Below are positions 27,012-34,797 of a DNA stretch of 64,000 nt, piece by piece. Each line of letters opens with the position of its first letter. Position 1 is the first letter of the stretch. The notes below the pieces were generated by a model, which worked only from the letters and a program-made list of their open reading frames with translations, did no database searches and was not told the origin of the DNA. Origin of the DNA: Paludibacter sp. (GTDB taxonomy: Bacteria; Bacteroidota; Bacteroidia; Bacteroidales; Paludibacteraceae); NCBI GenBank assembly GCA_019163375.1, contig JAFLKK010000008.1, forward strand, positions 248,001 to 312,000, in the 5' to 3' direction. A program made the position numbers and the translations under genes.

Positions 27012-28733
27012 CTACGCCTTCGCTATCCACTCAGCCACTTCTTCTTTCGACGGATTGGTGAGCTCAAGTTTGTTCTTTTTATTCAATCCGCATATATCCT
27101 GATGGAATTTGTTTGGATTCAAGCCTTTCATATCGGCAACCATGGTGATTCCTGCTTTTTGAACCACAGCCACCCATGCTTCGGGAATACCTAATTCCAT
27201 AAACTTTTCAGGTCCATCTTTCTTAGCTGCCTTTTCGGGCTTCATTTGGGGGAAGAAAAGTACTTCCTGAATGGTTTGCTGACCGGTCATCAACATTACC
27301 AAACGGTCCATACCAATACCCATTCCTGAGGTTGGAGGCATACCGTATTCCAACGAACGTACAAAATCCATATCGATAAACATGGCTTCGTCGTCGCCCT
27401 TTTCGCTTAGCTTCAACTGCTCCTGGAAACGACCTAACTGATCGATAGGATCGTTTAGCTCAGAATACGCATTGGCCAACTCTTTTCCGTTTACCATCAA
27501 CTCGAAACGTTCGGTTAGTTCAGGATTGTCGCGGTGGCGTTTACAAAGCGGACTCATTTCGCGGGGATAATCGGTAACAAAAGTGGGTTGGATATAATTT
27601 CCTTCGCATTTTTCGCCAAAGATTTCGTCGATCATTTTGCCTTTACCCATGGTTTCGTCGGCTTCGATATGCAATTGTTTACACACGTCGCGCAGTTGCA
27701 CTTCGTCCATGCCGTTGATGTCGATACCGGTGTATTCTTTAATCGCATCAATCATAGTGATACGTTTGAAAGGCGTTTTAAAGCTAATCAACTTATCGCC
27801 CACCATAATTTCGTTGGTACCATTTACCTCCATACAGATTTTTTCAATCATGTTTTCGGTAAACGTCATCATCCAGTTGTAGTCTTTGTAGGCTACATAT
27901 ATTTCCATGGCGGTAAATTCCGGATTGTGCGTACGATCCATTCCTTCGTTACGGAAGTTTTTAGAAAACTCGTACACACCTTCGAAACCACCTACAATAA
28001 GACGTTTCAGATACAATTCATCGGCCACACGAAGGTAAAGCGGCATATCCAACGCATTGTGATGCGTGATAAACGGACGCGCCGAAGCACCACCGGGAAT
28101 GGATTGAAGAATTGGAGTTTCGACCTCCACATAGTCCTGCGCGTTGAAATAGTCACGCATGGTTTGATATACTTTGGTACGTTTAAGGAAAATATCTTTT
28201 ATTCCTTCGTTCACCACCAAATCCACATAGCGTTGACGGTAACGTTGTTCAGGGTCTTCGAATGCATCGAAAGCCACACCATCTTTATATTTTACAATCG
28301 GTAGCGGACGCAGCGATTTGCTCAGCACCGTAATTTCTTGCGTGTGAATGCTAATTTCGCCTGTTTGTGTGCGAAACACAAAACCTTTAATTCCAATAAA
28401 GTCACCAATATCCAATAGTTTCTTGAACACGGTGTTATACATTTCGGGTTGCGCTTCGGTGTTAATGTCGTCGCGACTAATATATATCTGGATACGACCT
28501 TTTGAGTCCTGAAGTTCCACAAATGCAGCTTTACCCATGATGCGACGGGTCATAATACGACCGGCTACGCATACTTGTTTTTTGCTATCATCGTCTTTAA
28601 ATTCATCCTTAATAGTAGTAGAAAATGCATTGGTAGGATACTCTGCTGCAGGATATGGGTCGATGCCCAATTTGCGCATTTCGTCCAGACTCTGGCGTCT
28701 GAACTGTTCTTGTTCACTTAGTTCTGTGCTCAT
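27012..28733 (-). CDS. lysS: Lysyl-tRNA synthetase (class II)
   Basis: 573-residue class II aminoacyl-tRNA synthetase. The N-terminal OB-fold anticodon-binding domain (VCVAGRIMTRRIMGKAAFVE) precedes the class II core with motif 2 (FRNEGMDRTHNPEFTAMEIY) and motif 3 (GMGIGMDRLVMLMTG). Start taken at 28733 (MSTELSEQEQF), the usual start of the family; a promoter box at 28759-28766 lies inside the longer frame. A C-terminal extension of about 65 residues (KAAKKDGPEKFMELGIPEAW onward) goes beyond the compact bacterial core and is seen in Bacteroidota LysRS, as I recall. Confidence 0.95.
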   Translation of the reverse strand: MSTELSEQEQFRRQSLDEMRKLGIDPYPAAEYPTNAFSTTIKDEFKDDDSKKQVCVAGRIMTRRIMGKAAFVELQDSKGRIQIYISRDDINTEAQPEMYNTVFKKLLDIGDFIGIKGFVFRTQTGEISIHTQEITVLSKSLRPLPIVKYKDGVAFDAFEDPEQRYRQRYVDLVVNEGIKDIFLKRTKVYQTMRDYFNAQDYVEVETPILQSIPGGASARPFITHHNALDMPLYLRVADELYLKRLIVGGFEGVYEFSKNFRNEGMDRTHNPEFTAMEIYVAYKDYNWMMTFTENMIEKICMEVNGTNEIMVGDKLISFKTPFKRITMIDAIKEYTGIDINGMDEVQLRDVCKQLHIEADETMGKGKMIDEIFGEKCEGNYIQPTFVTDYPREMSPLCKRHRDNPELTERFELMVNGKELANAYSELNDPIDQLGRFQEQLKLSEKGDDEAMFIDMDFVRSLEYGMPPTSGMGIGMDRLVMLMTGQQTIQEVLFFPQMKPEKAAKKDGPEKFMELGIPEAWVAVVQKAGITMVADMKGLNPNKFHQDICGLNKKNKLELTNPSKEEVAEWIAKA

Positions 28734-28758
28734 AATGTTTTTGATATACAAATTGCTG

Positions 28759-28766
28759 CAAAAGTA
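28759..28766 (-). promoter_or_regulatory. -7 box TACTTTTG before lysS
   Basis: Minus-strand TACTTTTG, 26 bp before the lysS start. The -33 region falls in a heptad array and lacks a TTG. Confidence 0.5.
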
Positions 28767-28775
28767 CAAAAACTA

Positions 28776-28824
28776 ATGCATAATTCATAATAGATAATTC
28801 ATAATTCACAATTCATAATTCATA
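28776..28824 (+). repeat. Heptad array H5 (ATTCATA-type), upstream of lysS
   Basis: Seven 7-bp units: ATGCATA, ATTCATA, ATAGATA, ATTCATA, ATTCACA, ATTCATA, ATTCATA. It overlaps the lysS -33 region. Confidence 0.8.
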
Positions 28825-28931
28825 ATTGGGAACTTGAATGCCAAAATGAACTAATCAAAATGAGATTCAAGGCTATCGATTTCTATTTTTCACACTTAAT
28901 CAATTCAATATAAAAGCATTTCCCACTTTAA

Positions 28932-29079
28932 TAATTTCAATTATAACAGACACAATTGTTTATTTTACAATATATTTCAATTATAACAGAAACAACTTAC
29001 ATTTTTATTATTTATTTCAATTATAATAGAAATAATTACTATATTTGCAGTGTATTTCAATCATAACAGACACAAAATG
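28932..29079 (+). repeat. Four dyad repeats at exact 40-bp period, operator-like
   Basis: The core ATTTCAATTATAACAGA recurs with its first base at 28934, 28974, 29014 and 29054, exactly 40 bp apart. Copy 3 reads TTTCAATTATAATAGAAA, a palindrome at 16 of 18 positions; the others are less symmetric. Intervening sequence is A/T-rich and not conserved. The last copy ends a few bases before the ATPase start codon, and a -7 box lies between copies 3 and 4. Best read as binding sites for a dimeric regulator. Confidence 0.8.
29040..29047 (+). promoter_or_regulatory. -7 box TATATTTG before the ATPase gene
   Basis: Exact TAnnTTTG match 30 bp before the ATG at 29077, between dyad copies 3 and 4. Bound regulator would block it. 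Confidence 0.55.
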
Positions 29080-30282
29080 AAAACTGATAACATAAGTCGT
29101 CCTGTATATATCGATAAAATTAAACCATTTATCGGAAAACAGATTATCAAAGTACTTACAGGTCAGCGTCGTGTAGGTAAAAGTTATATTCTATTACAAT
29201 TGATTGACGAAATCAAACAAATGTATGCCGATGCGAATATTATCTATATAAATATTGAGCATCACGAATTTGACACTATCCGTACACATACCGCATTATA
29301 CGAATATGTTATACGAAACATTGTATCAACGAAGCAAAATTTCTTGTTAGTTGATGAAATTCAGGAAGTAAAATCATTTGAACTATGCTTACGATCTTTA
29401 CTGGCAGAATCTAAATGCGACATTATTTGTACCGGTAGTAATGCAAAAATGCTATCGGGTGAACTAGCTACAACATTATCAGGACGATATATACAATTTC
29501 CTATCTATTCTTTGAGCTATAAAGAATTTCTTCAATTTCACAAATTGGAAAACATAAACGAAAGTTTGACCCTTTACCTAAAACTTGGTGGAATGCCTTA
29601 TTTAATTCACACGGGTTTAGATGAATCGGTTGTTACAGAATACCTTAAAAACGTAAATTCGACAATTCTTCTCAAAGATGTTGTAGCTCGAGAAAACATC
29701 CGCAACGTTTCCTTTCTCGAAAACTTAACAGCATTTTTAGCTGATAATACGGGCAGTTTACTCTCTGCATTAAACATCAGCAAATACCTAAAATCGCAAT
29801 TGCAACAAATACCCACTCAGTCCGTTCTCAATTATCTTCGAGCCTTGACAAATGCATACTATGTACATAAAGTTCAACGCGCCGAAGTGAAGGGATTAAA
29901 AATTTTCGAAGTGGGTGAAAAATATTATTTTGAGGATTTAGGTCTACGAAACGCTATCCGACATTTCGATTACCGAAGCGACGTAAATAAATTAATGGAA
30001 AATGTAGTTTATTTACATCTCAGACGAAATGGCTATACTGTTTTTATTGGTCAATTGGGACAAAAAGAAGTCGATTTCATGGCTGAAAAAAACGGAGAAA
30101 GACTATATATACAAGTAACTTACATGCTTATTGATCAACAAACAATCGACCGCGAATTTGGGAATTTAATGCTTATCGACGATCACTATCCTAAATATGT
30201 AGTTACAATGGATGAAATTTCTGCCGGTTCTGATTTTAAAGGTATAAAACAAGTTCATTTACGGGAATTTCTTTCTATGTAG
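29077..30282 (+). CDS. AAA-family ATPase with DUF4143
   Basis: 401-residue P-loop ATPase of the AAA_14/DUF4143 type. Walker A is TGQRRVGKSYILLQL, Walker B is FLLVDEIQEV, and a sensor-like IICTGSNAKMLSGEL follows. The C-terminal DUF4143 ends in EVDFMAEKNGERLYIQVTYM, which resembles a PD-(D/E)xK nuclease-like core (E-D...QV). These ATPases are multicopy in many Bacteroidota genomes, and their role is unknown. The start at 29077 is the first ATG after the repeat array; an earlier in-frame ATG at 29050 lies within the last repeat. The gene stands alone and its leader holds four phased dyads, so it is probably tightly regulated. Confidence 0.88.
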   Translation: MKTDNISRPVYIDKIKPFIGKQIIKVLTGQRRVGKSYILLQLIDEIKQMYADANIIYINIEHHEFDTIRTHTALYEYVIRNIVSTKQNFLLVDEIQEVKSFELCLRSLLAESKCDIICTGSNAKMLSGELATTLSGRYIQFPIYSLSYKEFLQFHKLENINESLTLYLKLGGMPYLIHTGLDESVVTEYLKNVNSTILLKDVVARENIRNVSFLENLTAFLADNTGSLLSALNISKYLKSQLQQIPTQSVLNYLRALTNAYYVHKVQRAEVKGLKIFEVGEKYYFEDLGLRNAIRHFDYRSDVNKLMENVVYLHLRRNGYTVFIGQLGQKEVDFMAEKNGERLYIQVTYMLIDQQTIDREFGNLMLIDDHYPKYVVTMDEISAGSDFKGIKQVHLREFLSM

Positions 30283-30316
30283 TTTTTTTACAACAAATAC
30301 AATTTATACAAATATT

Positions 30317-31741
30317 ATGACCGAATTAACGAACCTTTTTCAAAACTTTACCCACGAAAATATAATTAGTGATACCGAACTTTCAGCTTCGGGTTCCAAC
30401 CGCCGGTATGTGCGACTGCAAGGTGAGAAAACCACTCTGATAGGTGTGGAAGGCACTTCGCTGGAAGAAAATAAGGCTTTTATCGGAATGGCTCATCATT
30501 TTACCAGTCAGGGATTGCCTGTACCCGCGGTATTGGCACAATCGGAAGACGGCATGTTTTACCTGCAGGAAGATCTGGGCGACACTTTGCTTTTCGACGC
30601 TATTGCCGAGGGACGCAAAACGGGTGTTTTTTGCGAAGCCGAAAAAGAATTGCTCCGCAAAACCATGCAGAAACTTCCCGCCATACAGGTATTAGGCGCG
30701 CAGGGTTTCGACTTTTCGGTGTGTTATCCGCAACCGGAATTCAACGAACGGTCTATTCTTTGGGATTTGAATTACTTTAAATACTGTTTTCTGAAATCAA
30801 CAGGGCTGGAGTTTCAGGAAAACCTGTTGGAAGACGATTTTGTACGCCTCTCGGAAGTGCTGCTCCGCTCCCACTCCAACACCTTTATGTACCGCGATTT
30901 TCAGAGCCGGAATGTAATGATAAAGGATGATGAACCCTATTTTATCGACTTCCAGGGCGGACGAAAAGGCCCATTGTATTACGATGTAGCTTCGTTTCTG
31001 TGGCAAGCCAAGGCACAATACAGTGCCGAACTAAAAGAAGAATTACTACAAATATACCTGGACGCATTGCAAAAACTAATGCCTGTTGACGAAGCGGATT
31101 TCCGCCTGCAGTTGAAGCATTTTGTTCTTTTCCGCACTTTGCAAGTGTTGGGTGCTTACGGATATCGCGGCTACTTTGAGAAAAAACCACATTTCCTGCA
31201 AAGCATTCCTTTCGCTCTCGAAAATCTACGCGTCATCCTACGCAACGAATTTACCGAATATCCCTACTTGCTGGAGGTGCTGAACCAGATGACCGAATTG
31301 AAACAATTTACCGAAGTGGAAGTGCGAAAACCTTTGATAGTGCGGGTGTATAGTTTTTCGTACAAAAAAGGAATTCCGCAGGACAACTCAGGCAATGGAG
31401 GTGGATTTGTGTTCGACTGCCGCGCGGTAAACAATCCCGGCAAATATGAACGCTACCAAAGCCTCACCGGACTGGACGAATCGGTAAAGAAATTCCTAGA
31501 AGACGATGGCGAAATACTTAGCTTTATCGATCATGCTTTTGCGTTGGTGGATGCATCGGTAAAACGCTACAAAGACAGAGGATTTACCCATTTAATGATT
31601 AGTTTTGGCTGTACGGGAGGGCGCCATCGCTCGGTATATTCAGCCCAAAAAATGGCCGAGCATATCCACGAAAAATTTGGCGTGGAAGTACAGTTGATAC
31701 ACAGGGAACAGAATATTGAATCGAAGTTTCCAAGCAAATAA
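30317..31741 (+). CDS. amgK: AmgK-like sugar kinase fused to a RapZ C-terminal domain
   Basis: 474-residue two-domain protein. Residues about 10-330 are an aminoglycoside-phosphotransferase-like kinase with catalytic YRDFQSRN (D194, N199) and metal-binding IDFQGG (D211), the pattern of AmgK, the anomeric MurNAc/GlcNAc kinase. Residues about 340-466 match the C-terminal domain of RapZ, including GCTGGRHRSV (431-440); in enterobacteria that domain senses glucosamine-6-phosphate and binds small RNAs. The next gene is a MurU-type uridylyltransferase, so the pair would recycle cell-wall MurNAc to UDP-MurNAc. The fusion suggests that recycling is gated by amino-sugar level (inference). Kinase specificity is inferred from motifs and neighbour. 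Confidence 0.82.
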   Translation: MTELTNLFQNFTHENIISDTELSASGSNRRYVRLQGEKTTLIGVEGTSLEENKAFIGMAHHFTSQGLPVPAVLAQSEDGMFYLQEDLGDTLLFDAIAEGRKTGVFCEAEKELLRKTMQKLPAIQVLGAQGFDFSVCYPQPEFNERSILWDLNYFKYCFLKSTGLEFQENLLEDDFVRLSEVLLRSHSNTFMYRDFQSRNVMIKDDEPYFIDFQGGRKGPLYYDVASFLWQAKAQYSAELKEELLQIYLDALQKLMPVDEADFRLQLKHFVLFRTLQVLGAYGYRGYFEKKPHFLQSIPFALENLRVILRNEFTEYPYLLEVLNQMTELKQFTEVEVRKPLIVRVYSFSYKKGIPQDNSGNGGGFVFDCRAVNNPGKYERYQSLTGLDESVKKFLEDDGEILSFIDHAFALVDASVKRYKDRGFTHLMISFGCTGGRHRSVYSAQKMAEHIHEKFGVEVQLIHREQNIESKFPSK

Positions 31742-31748
31742 TATCTTT

Positions 31749-31826
31749 GCCACGAAGTGGCTAAATTTGAATAACCGTGGGTGAAGCCCACGGACACTGG
31801 AAAAATAGATACAGCCACGAAGTGGT
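31749..31826. repeat. REP-like palindromic element between amgK and murU
   Basis: Three hairpins in a row: GCCACGAAGTGGC (31749-31761), CCGTGGG-tgaag-CCCACGG (31775-31793) and GCCACGAAGTGGT (31814-31826). The outer two are nearly identical, giving a symmetric 78-bp unit. It resembles REP/RAYT-associated palindromic elements; no transposase is nearby. Confidence 0.7.
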
Positions 31827-31863
31827 TGAACAATTATATTCGCATAAAAAAAGTATTAGTGTA

Positions 31864-32610
31864 ATGAAAGCTATGATTTTTGCCGCAGGGCTCGGTACTC
31901 GTCTGAAACCAATAACAGATCATCTACCTAAAGCATTGGTACCTATTGCAGGAAAACCACTATTGGAACATGTAATACTGAAACTAAAATCGGCAGGATT
32001 TGATGAGTTGATTGTTAATGTACATCATTTTCCGGAACTGATAATCGATTTTCTTAAACAGAATTCAAACTTCGGCATTCGTATTGAAATATCGGACGAG
32101 CGCAATGTTTTGCTCGACACCGGTGGTGCCATCCGCAAGGCTGCATGGTTTTTCGACGATGGCAAACCATTCCTGGTGCACAATGTAGATATCCTTTCCA
32201 ATCTGAATCTGGGCGATTTATACCATCAACACCTGACTACAAACCCACTGGCGACTTTGGTGGTGAGTGAGCGGGACACCTTCCGGTATCTATTGTTCAA
32301 CGAAGACAATCGACTTTGCGGCTGGATAAATGAGAAAACAGGAGAAACAAAACCGGTGAAATTTGAAACCATTTCGGGGTTCAACAAATTGGCATTTGCA
32401 GGCATTCAGGTACTTTCGCCAGACGTTTTTGATAGAATGGAAGCCCTGCAACCGAAATTCCCTATTATGGATTTCTACCTTTCAAATGCACAACAACATA
32501 TTATCAATGGCTACATTCCAACAGATTTCAGAATGATGGATGTAGGAAAACTCAACGTACTGGACGAAGCAGAAAAATTTGTGACAATGACCCCTAACCT
32601 CCGTCAGTAG
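31864..32610 (+). CDS. murU: N-acetylmuramate-1-phosphate uridylyltransferase (MurU-like)
   Basis: 248-residue nucleotidyltransferase. The N-terminus MKAMIFAAGLGTRLKPITDHLPKALVPIAGKPLLE (quoted in two parts, MKAMIFAAGLGTRL and PKALVPIAGKP) carries the G-x-G-T-R-x(n)-PK signature. LVHNVDIL supplies the metal-binding Asp. Length and sequence fit MurU, which forms UDP-MurNAc from MurNAc-1-phosphate, the next step after AmgK. I chose the ATG at 31864; an in-frame ATG at 31777 lies within the palindromic element and would add 29 residues without similarity. A glucose-1-phosphate enzyme is an alternative, but the kinase neighbour favours MurU. Confidence 0.8.
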   Translation: MKAMIFAAGLGTRLKPITDHLPKALVPIAGKPLLEHVILKLKSAGFDELIVNVHHFPELIIDFLKQNSNFGIRIEISDERNVLLDTGGAIRKAAWFFDDGKPFLVHNVDILSNLNLGDLYHQHLTTNPLATLVVSERDTFRYLLFNEDNRLCGWINEKTGETKPVKFETISGFNKLAFAGIQVLSPDVFDRMEALQPKFPIMDFYLSNAQQHIINGYIPTDFRMMDVGKLNVLDEAEKFVTMTPNLRQ

Positions 32611-32683
32611 ACGGATAAACTCTGAAGGGGAATCAAAAAAAATAGTATCTTCTCCTAAAACTCCATTAAGAATAAAGCAAAGA

Positions 32684-32719
32684 CCCCCAATTCGTCAACT
32701 AACGAATTGGGGGCCTTTT
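32684..32719. terminator. Bidirectional terminator between murU and aroC
   Basis: 12-bp stem CCCCCAATTCGT/ACGAATTGGGGG (32684-32695, 32702-32713) followed by CCTTTT, between convergent genes. Confidence 0.8.
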
Positions 32720-32757
32720 ATCTTTTGTCTTTCTTCTTTTGTCTTTTGTCTTTTGTC
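32716..32757 (+). repeat. Heptad array H6 (TTTTGTC-type), next to the aroC stop
   Basis: Six 7-bp units: TTTTATC, TTTTGTC, TTTCTTC, TTTTGTC, TTTTGTC, TTTTGTC. It ends 7 bp from the aroC stop. Confidence 0.8.
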
Positions 32758-32763
32758 TAAACA

Positions 32764-33828
32764 TCAACTCTTCGTCAAATACAAATCTAACAGCGTCAGG
32801 GCAGCCATTGCTTCCACGATAGGTACTGCACGCGGCAGAACACAAGGATCATGACGTCCGCGGGCTTCAAGTTCGACTTCTTTGGAATGAATATCCACAG
32901 TATCCTGTTTTTTCGAAATAGTAGCAACGGGTTTAAACAATACACGGAAATAAATATCCTGTCCGTTGCTGATACCACCTTGCACACCACCCGAATTATT
33001 CGTTTTAGTCGTGATTTGGTCGCCCTCTTTTACAAACGAATCATTCATCTCCGAACCTTTCAGACTCACGCCTTCAAAGCCCCTACCATAATCAAAACCA
33101 TGAGTAGCATTAATGCTGAGCATCGACTGCGCCAGTCGGGCTTGCAGTTTATCGAAGATAGGTTCTCCCCAACCGATAGGTACGCCTTTCACCACACACG
33201 AAATAATACCGCCTATCGAATCGCCTTCTGCTTTCAACTGTTTGATATATTCAATCATTTTATCGGCAGTAGCAGTTTCAGGGCAACGAACCACATTACT
33301 TTCAATCAACGACAAGTCAGCAGTTTCGAATGTCTGAGTCATTGCAATGTGCCCAACCTGTGAGGTAAAAGCAGTAATCTCCACACCAAGCTGTTTCAAT
33401 GCCAGCTTGGCTATAGCACCCGCCACTACCCGCGAAGCTGTCTCACGCGCAGAGCTACGGCCGCCACCACGATGATCGCGAATTCCATATTTTTGTTGAT
33501 AGGTATAATCGGCGTGCGATGGACGATACACCTCTTTCAGATGATCGTAATCGGTACTGTGTTGGTTTTCGTTCCAAATTACAAAAGCAATAGGCGTCCC
33601 GGTAGTTTTACCTTCAAAAGTGCCCGAAAGTATATCTACTTTATCGCCTTCCTTTCGTGGTGTAGAAATATCGGATTGACCAGGACGACGACGATCCAGT
33701 TCACTCTGAATAAATTCTATGTCCACGTCAATCCCAGCCGGACAGCCGTCGACGATTCCGCCAATTCCCCGACCATGCGACTCACCAAAAGAAGTAAAAG
33801 TAAATAATTTCCCAATTGTATTCGACAT
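32764..33828 (-). CDS. aroC: Chorismate synthase
   Basis: 354-residue flavin-dependent enzyme converting EPSP to chorismate, the last shikimate-pathway step. All three AroC signatures are present: [40 protein letters not shown], and [18 protein letters not shown] perfect promoter lies about 100 bp upstream. No other aromatic-pathway gene is adjacent. Confidence 0.97.
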   Translation of the reverse strand: MSNTIGKLFTFTSFGESHGRGIGGIVDGCPAGIDVDIEFIQSELDRRRPGQSDISTPRKEGDKVDILSGTFEGKTTGTPIAFVIWNENQHSTDYDHLKEVYRPSHADYTYQQKYGIRDHRGGGRSSARETASRVVAGAIAKLALKQLGVEITAFTSQVGHIAMTQTFETADLSLIESNVVRCPETATADKMIEYIKQLKAEGDSIGGIISCVVKGVPIGWGEPIFDKLQARLAQSMLSINATHGFDYGRGFEGVSLKGSEMNDSFVKEGDQITTKTNNSGGVQGGISNGQDIYFRVLFKPVATISKKQDTVDIHSKEVELEARGRHDPCVLPRAVPIVEAMAALTLLDLYLTKS

Positions 33829-33928
33829 ATTATTTTAGTTATGCGTTACCGGTTGATACCTACAAAATAGTTGTAGTGAAATAACGGGTAACCAATTATA
33901 AACTGCTTTTTTAATTCACCTTAAAGTG

Positions 33929-33958
33929 CAAAGTTAGTAGAAAATATCTGTTTTTCAA
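33929..33958 (-). promoter_or_regulatory. aroC promoter, TTG-N19-TAACTTTG
   Basis: Minus-strand -33 TTG (complement of 33956-33958), 19-bp spacer and -7 TAACTTTG (complement of 33929-33936): an exact consensus match. Confidence 0.8.
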
Positions 33959-34014
33959 GCCAGATGTGAAGTCCAACCTACATTTTAAGATTTAAACCCG
34001 ATGGTATATTTACA

Positions 34015-34057
34015 ACAATGGATATTAAATGGCACATTACCACTTAATATCCATTGT
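34015..34057. terminator. Long hairpin after slyD, possible terminator
   Basis: 14-bp stem ACAATGGATATTAA/TTAATATCCATTGT (34015-34028, 34044-34057), with a further TGG/CCA inside. The T-tract is weak, so it may act as a 3'-end stabiliser instead. Confidence 0.5.
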
Positions 34058-34084
34058 ATTATATCAAAAGTATATTACAGTTGA

Positions 34085-34717
34085 TTAGTTGCAACCGCAA
34101 CCGCTTCCACAACCACCAACTTTCACTTCTTCTTCAGGGCCACAACCACATCCACCGTCGCCGCATCCGCCATCGCCACAGCTGCTACCTTCGCCAGATC
34201 CGCAACCACAACCGCTTCCGCATCCACCACCGGTTAAAGCAGCTAATTCTTTTTCAGAAGGCTCACGTACTTCAAGTACAGTTCCTTTGAAATGAAGGTT
34301 TTCACCTGCTAAAGGGTGATTTAAGTCCACTTTTACGTGTGCATCAGTTACCTCTACAACTTGTGCATTCACACGGTTGCCTTCGTTATCCATCAATGGA
34401 ACAACATTGCCTTCGAAAATCATTTCTTCGTCAAGTTTGCCATCAATTTCGAAAATAGCACGGTCTAAATCCAATACGCTATCTTCATCATATTCTCCGT
34501 AAGCATCTTCTTTTTCAATAGTAAAATCAAATTTATCTCCAGCTTGTAAACCGAACAAATTTGATTCAAATTTAGGAAGCATCATGTTCACACCAAAGAT
34601 GAAACTCAATGGTTGTTCAGCTGTCGCTTTTTCCATCAATTCCAATTCACCTTCTACTTCACCGTCCACGTACAATTCGTATTCGGCAGATACCGCTTTG
34701 TCTGCTGTAATTTTCAT
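34085..34717 (-). CDS. slyD: SlyD-like FKBP peptidyl-prolyl isomerase with Cys-rich tail
   Basis: 210-residue cytoplasmic FKBP-type prolyl isomerase and chaperone. The FKBP part (about 1-70 and 130-155) is interrupted by the IF chaperone domain (about 72-128), as in SlyD; recognisable parts are LPKFESNLFGLQAGDKFDF and NHPLAGENLHFKGTVLEV. The tail from about 165 has 10 Cys in a Gly/Ser-rich background (CGSGCGCGSGEGSSC and so on), which should bind metal ions. E. coli SlyD uses a Cys/His tail to hand nickel to hydrogenase; here the hydrogenase is the iron-only type, so the metal is uncertain. It lies 80 bp after lptD on the same strand. Confidence 0.9.
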   Translation of the reverse strand: MKITADKAVSAEYELYVDGEVEGELELMEKATAEQPLSFIFGVNMMLPKFESNLFGLQAGDKFDFTIEKEDAYGEYDEDSVLDLDRAIFEIDGKLDEEMIFEGNVVPLMDNEGNRVNAQVVEVTDAHVKVDLNHPLAGENLHFKGTVLEVREPSEKELAALTGGGCGSGCGCGSGEGSSCGDGGCGDGGCGCGPEEEVKVGGCGSGCGCN

Positions 34718-34797
34718 TTTTTCTTATTATTTATTGTTAAATTAATTTCGTTTCTTTAATAAATTAATCGGTTTAGAATAAGTATTCCCATAATAAC

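Noticed and set aside
28932-29079. Possible CRISPR array
   Set aside because: Four regularly spaced repeats, but the copies differ from one another, the intervals are short, A/T-rich and not spacer-like, no cas gene is near, and the array sits in a promoter.
31777-31863. MurU N-terminal extension
   Set aside because: It is translated palindromic repeat sequence, and the nucleotidyltransferase family begins at MKAMIF.
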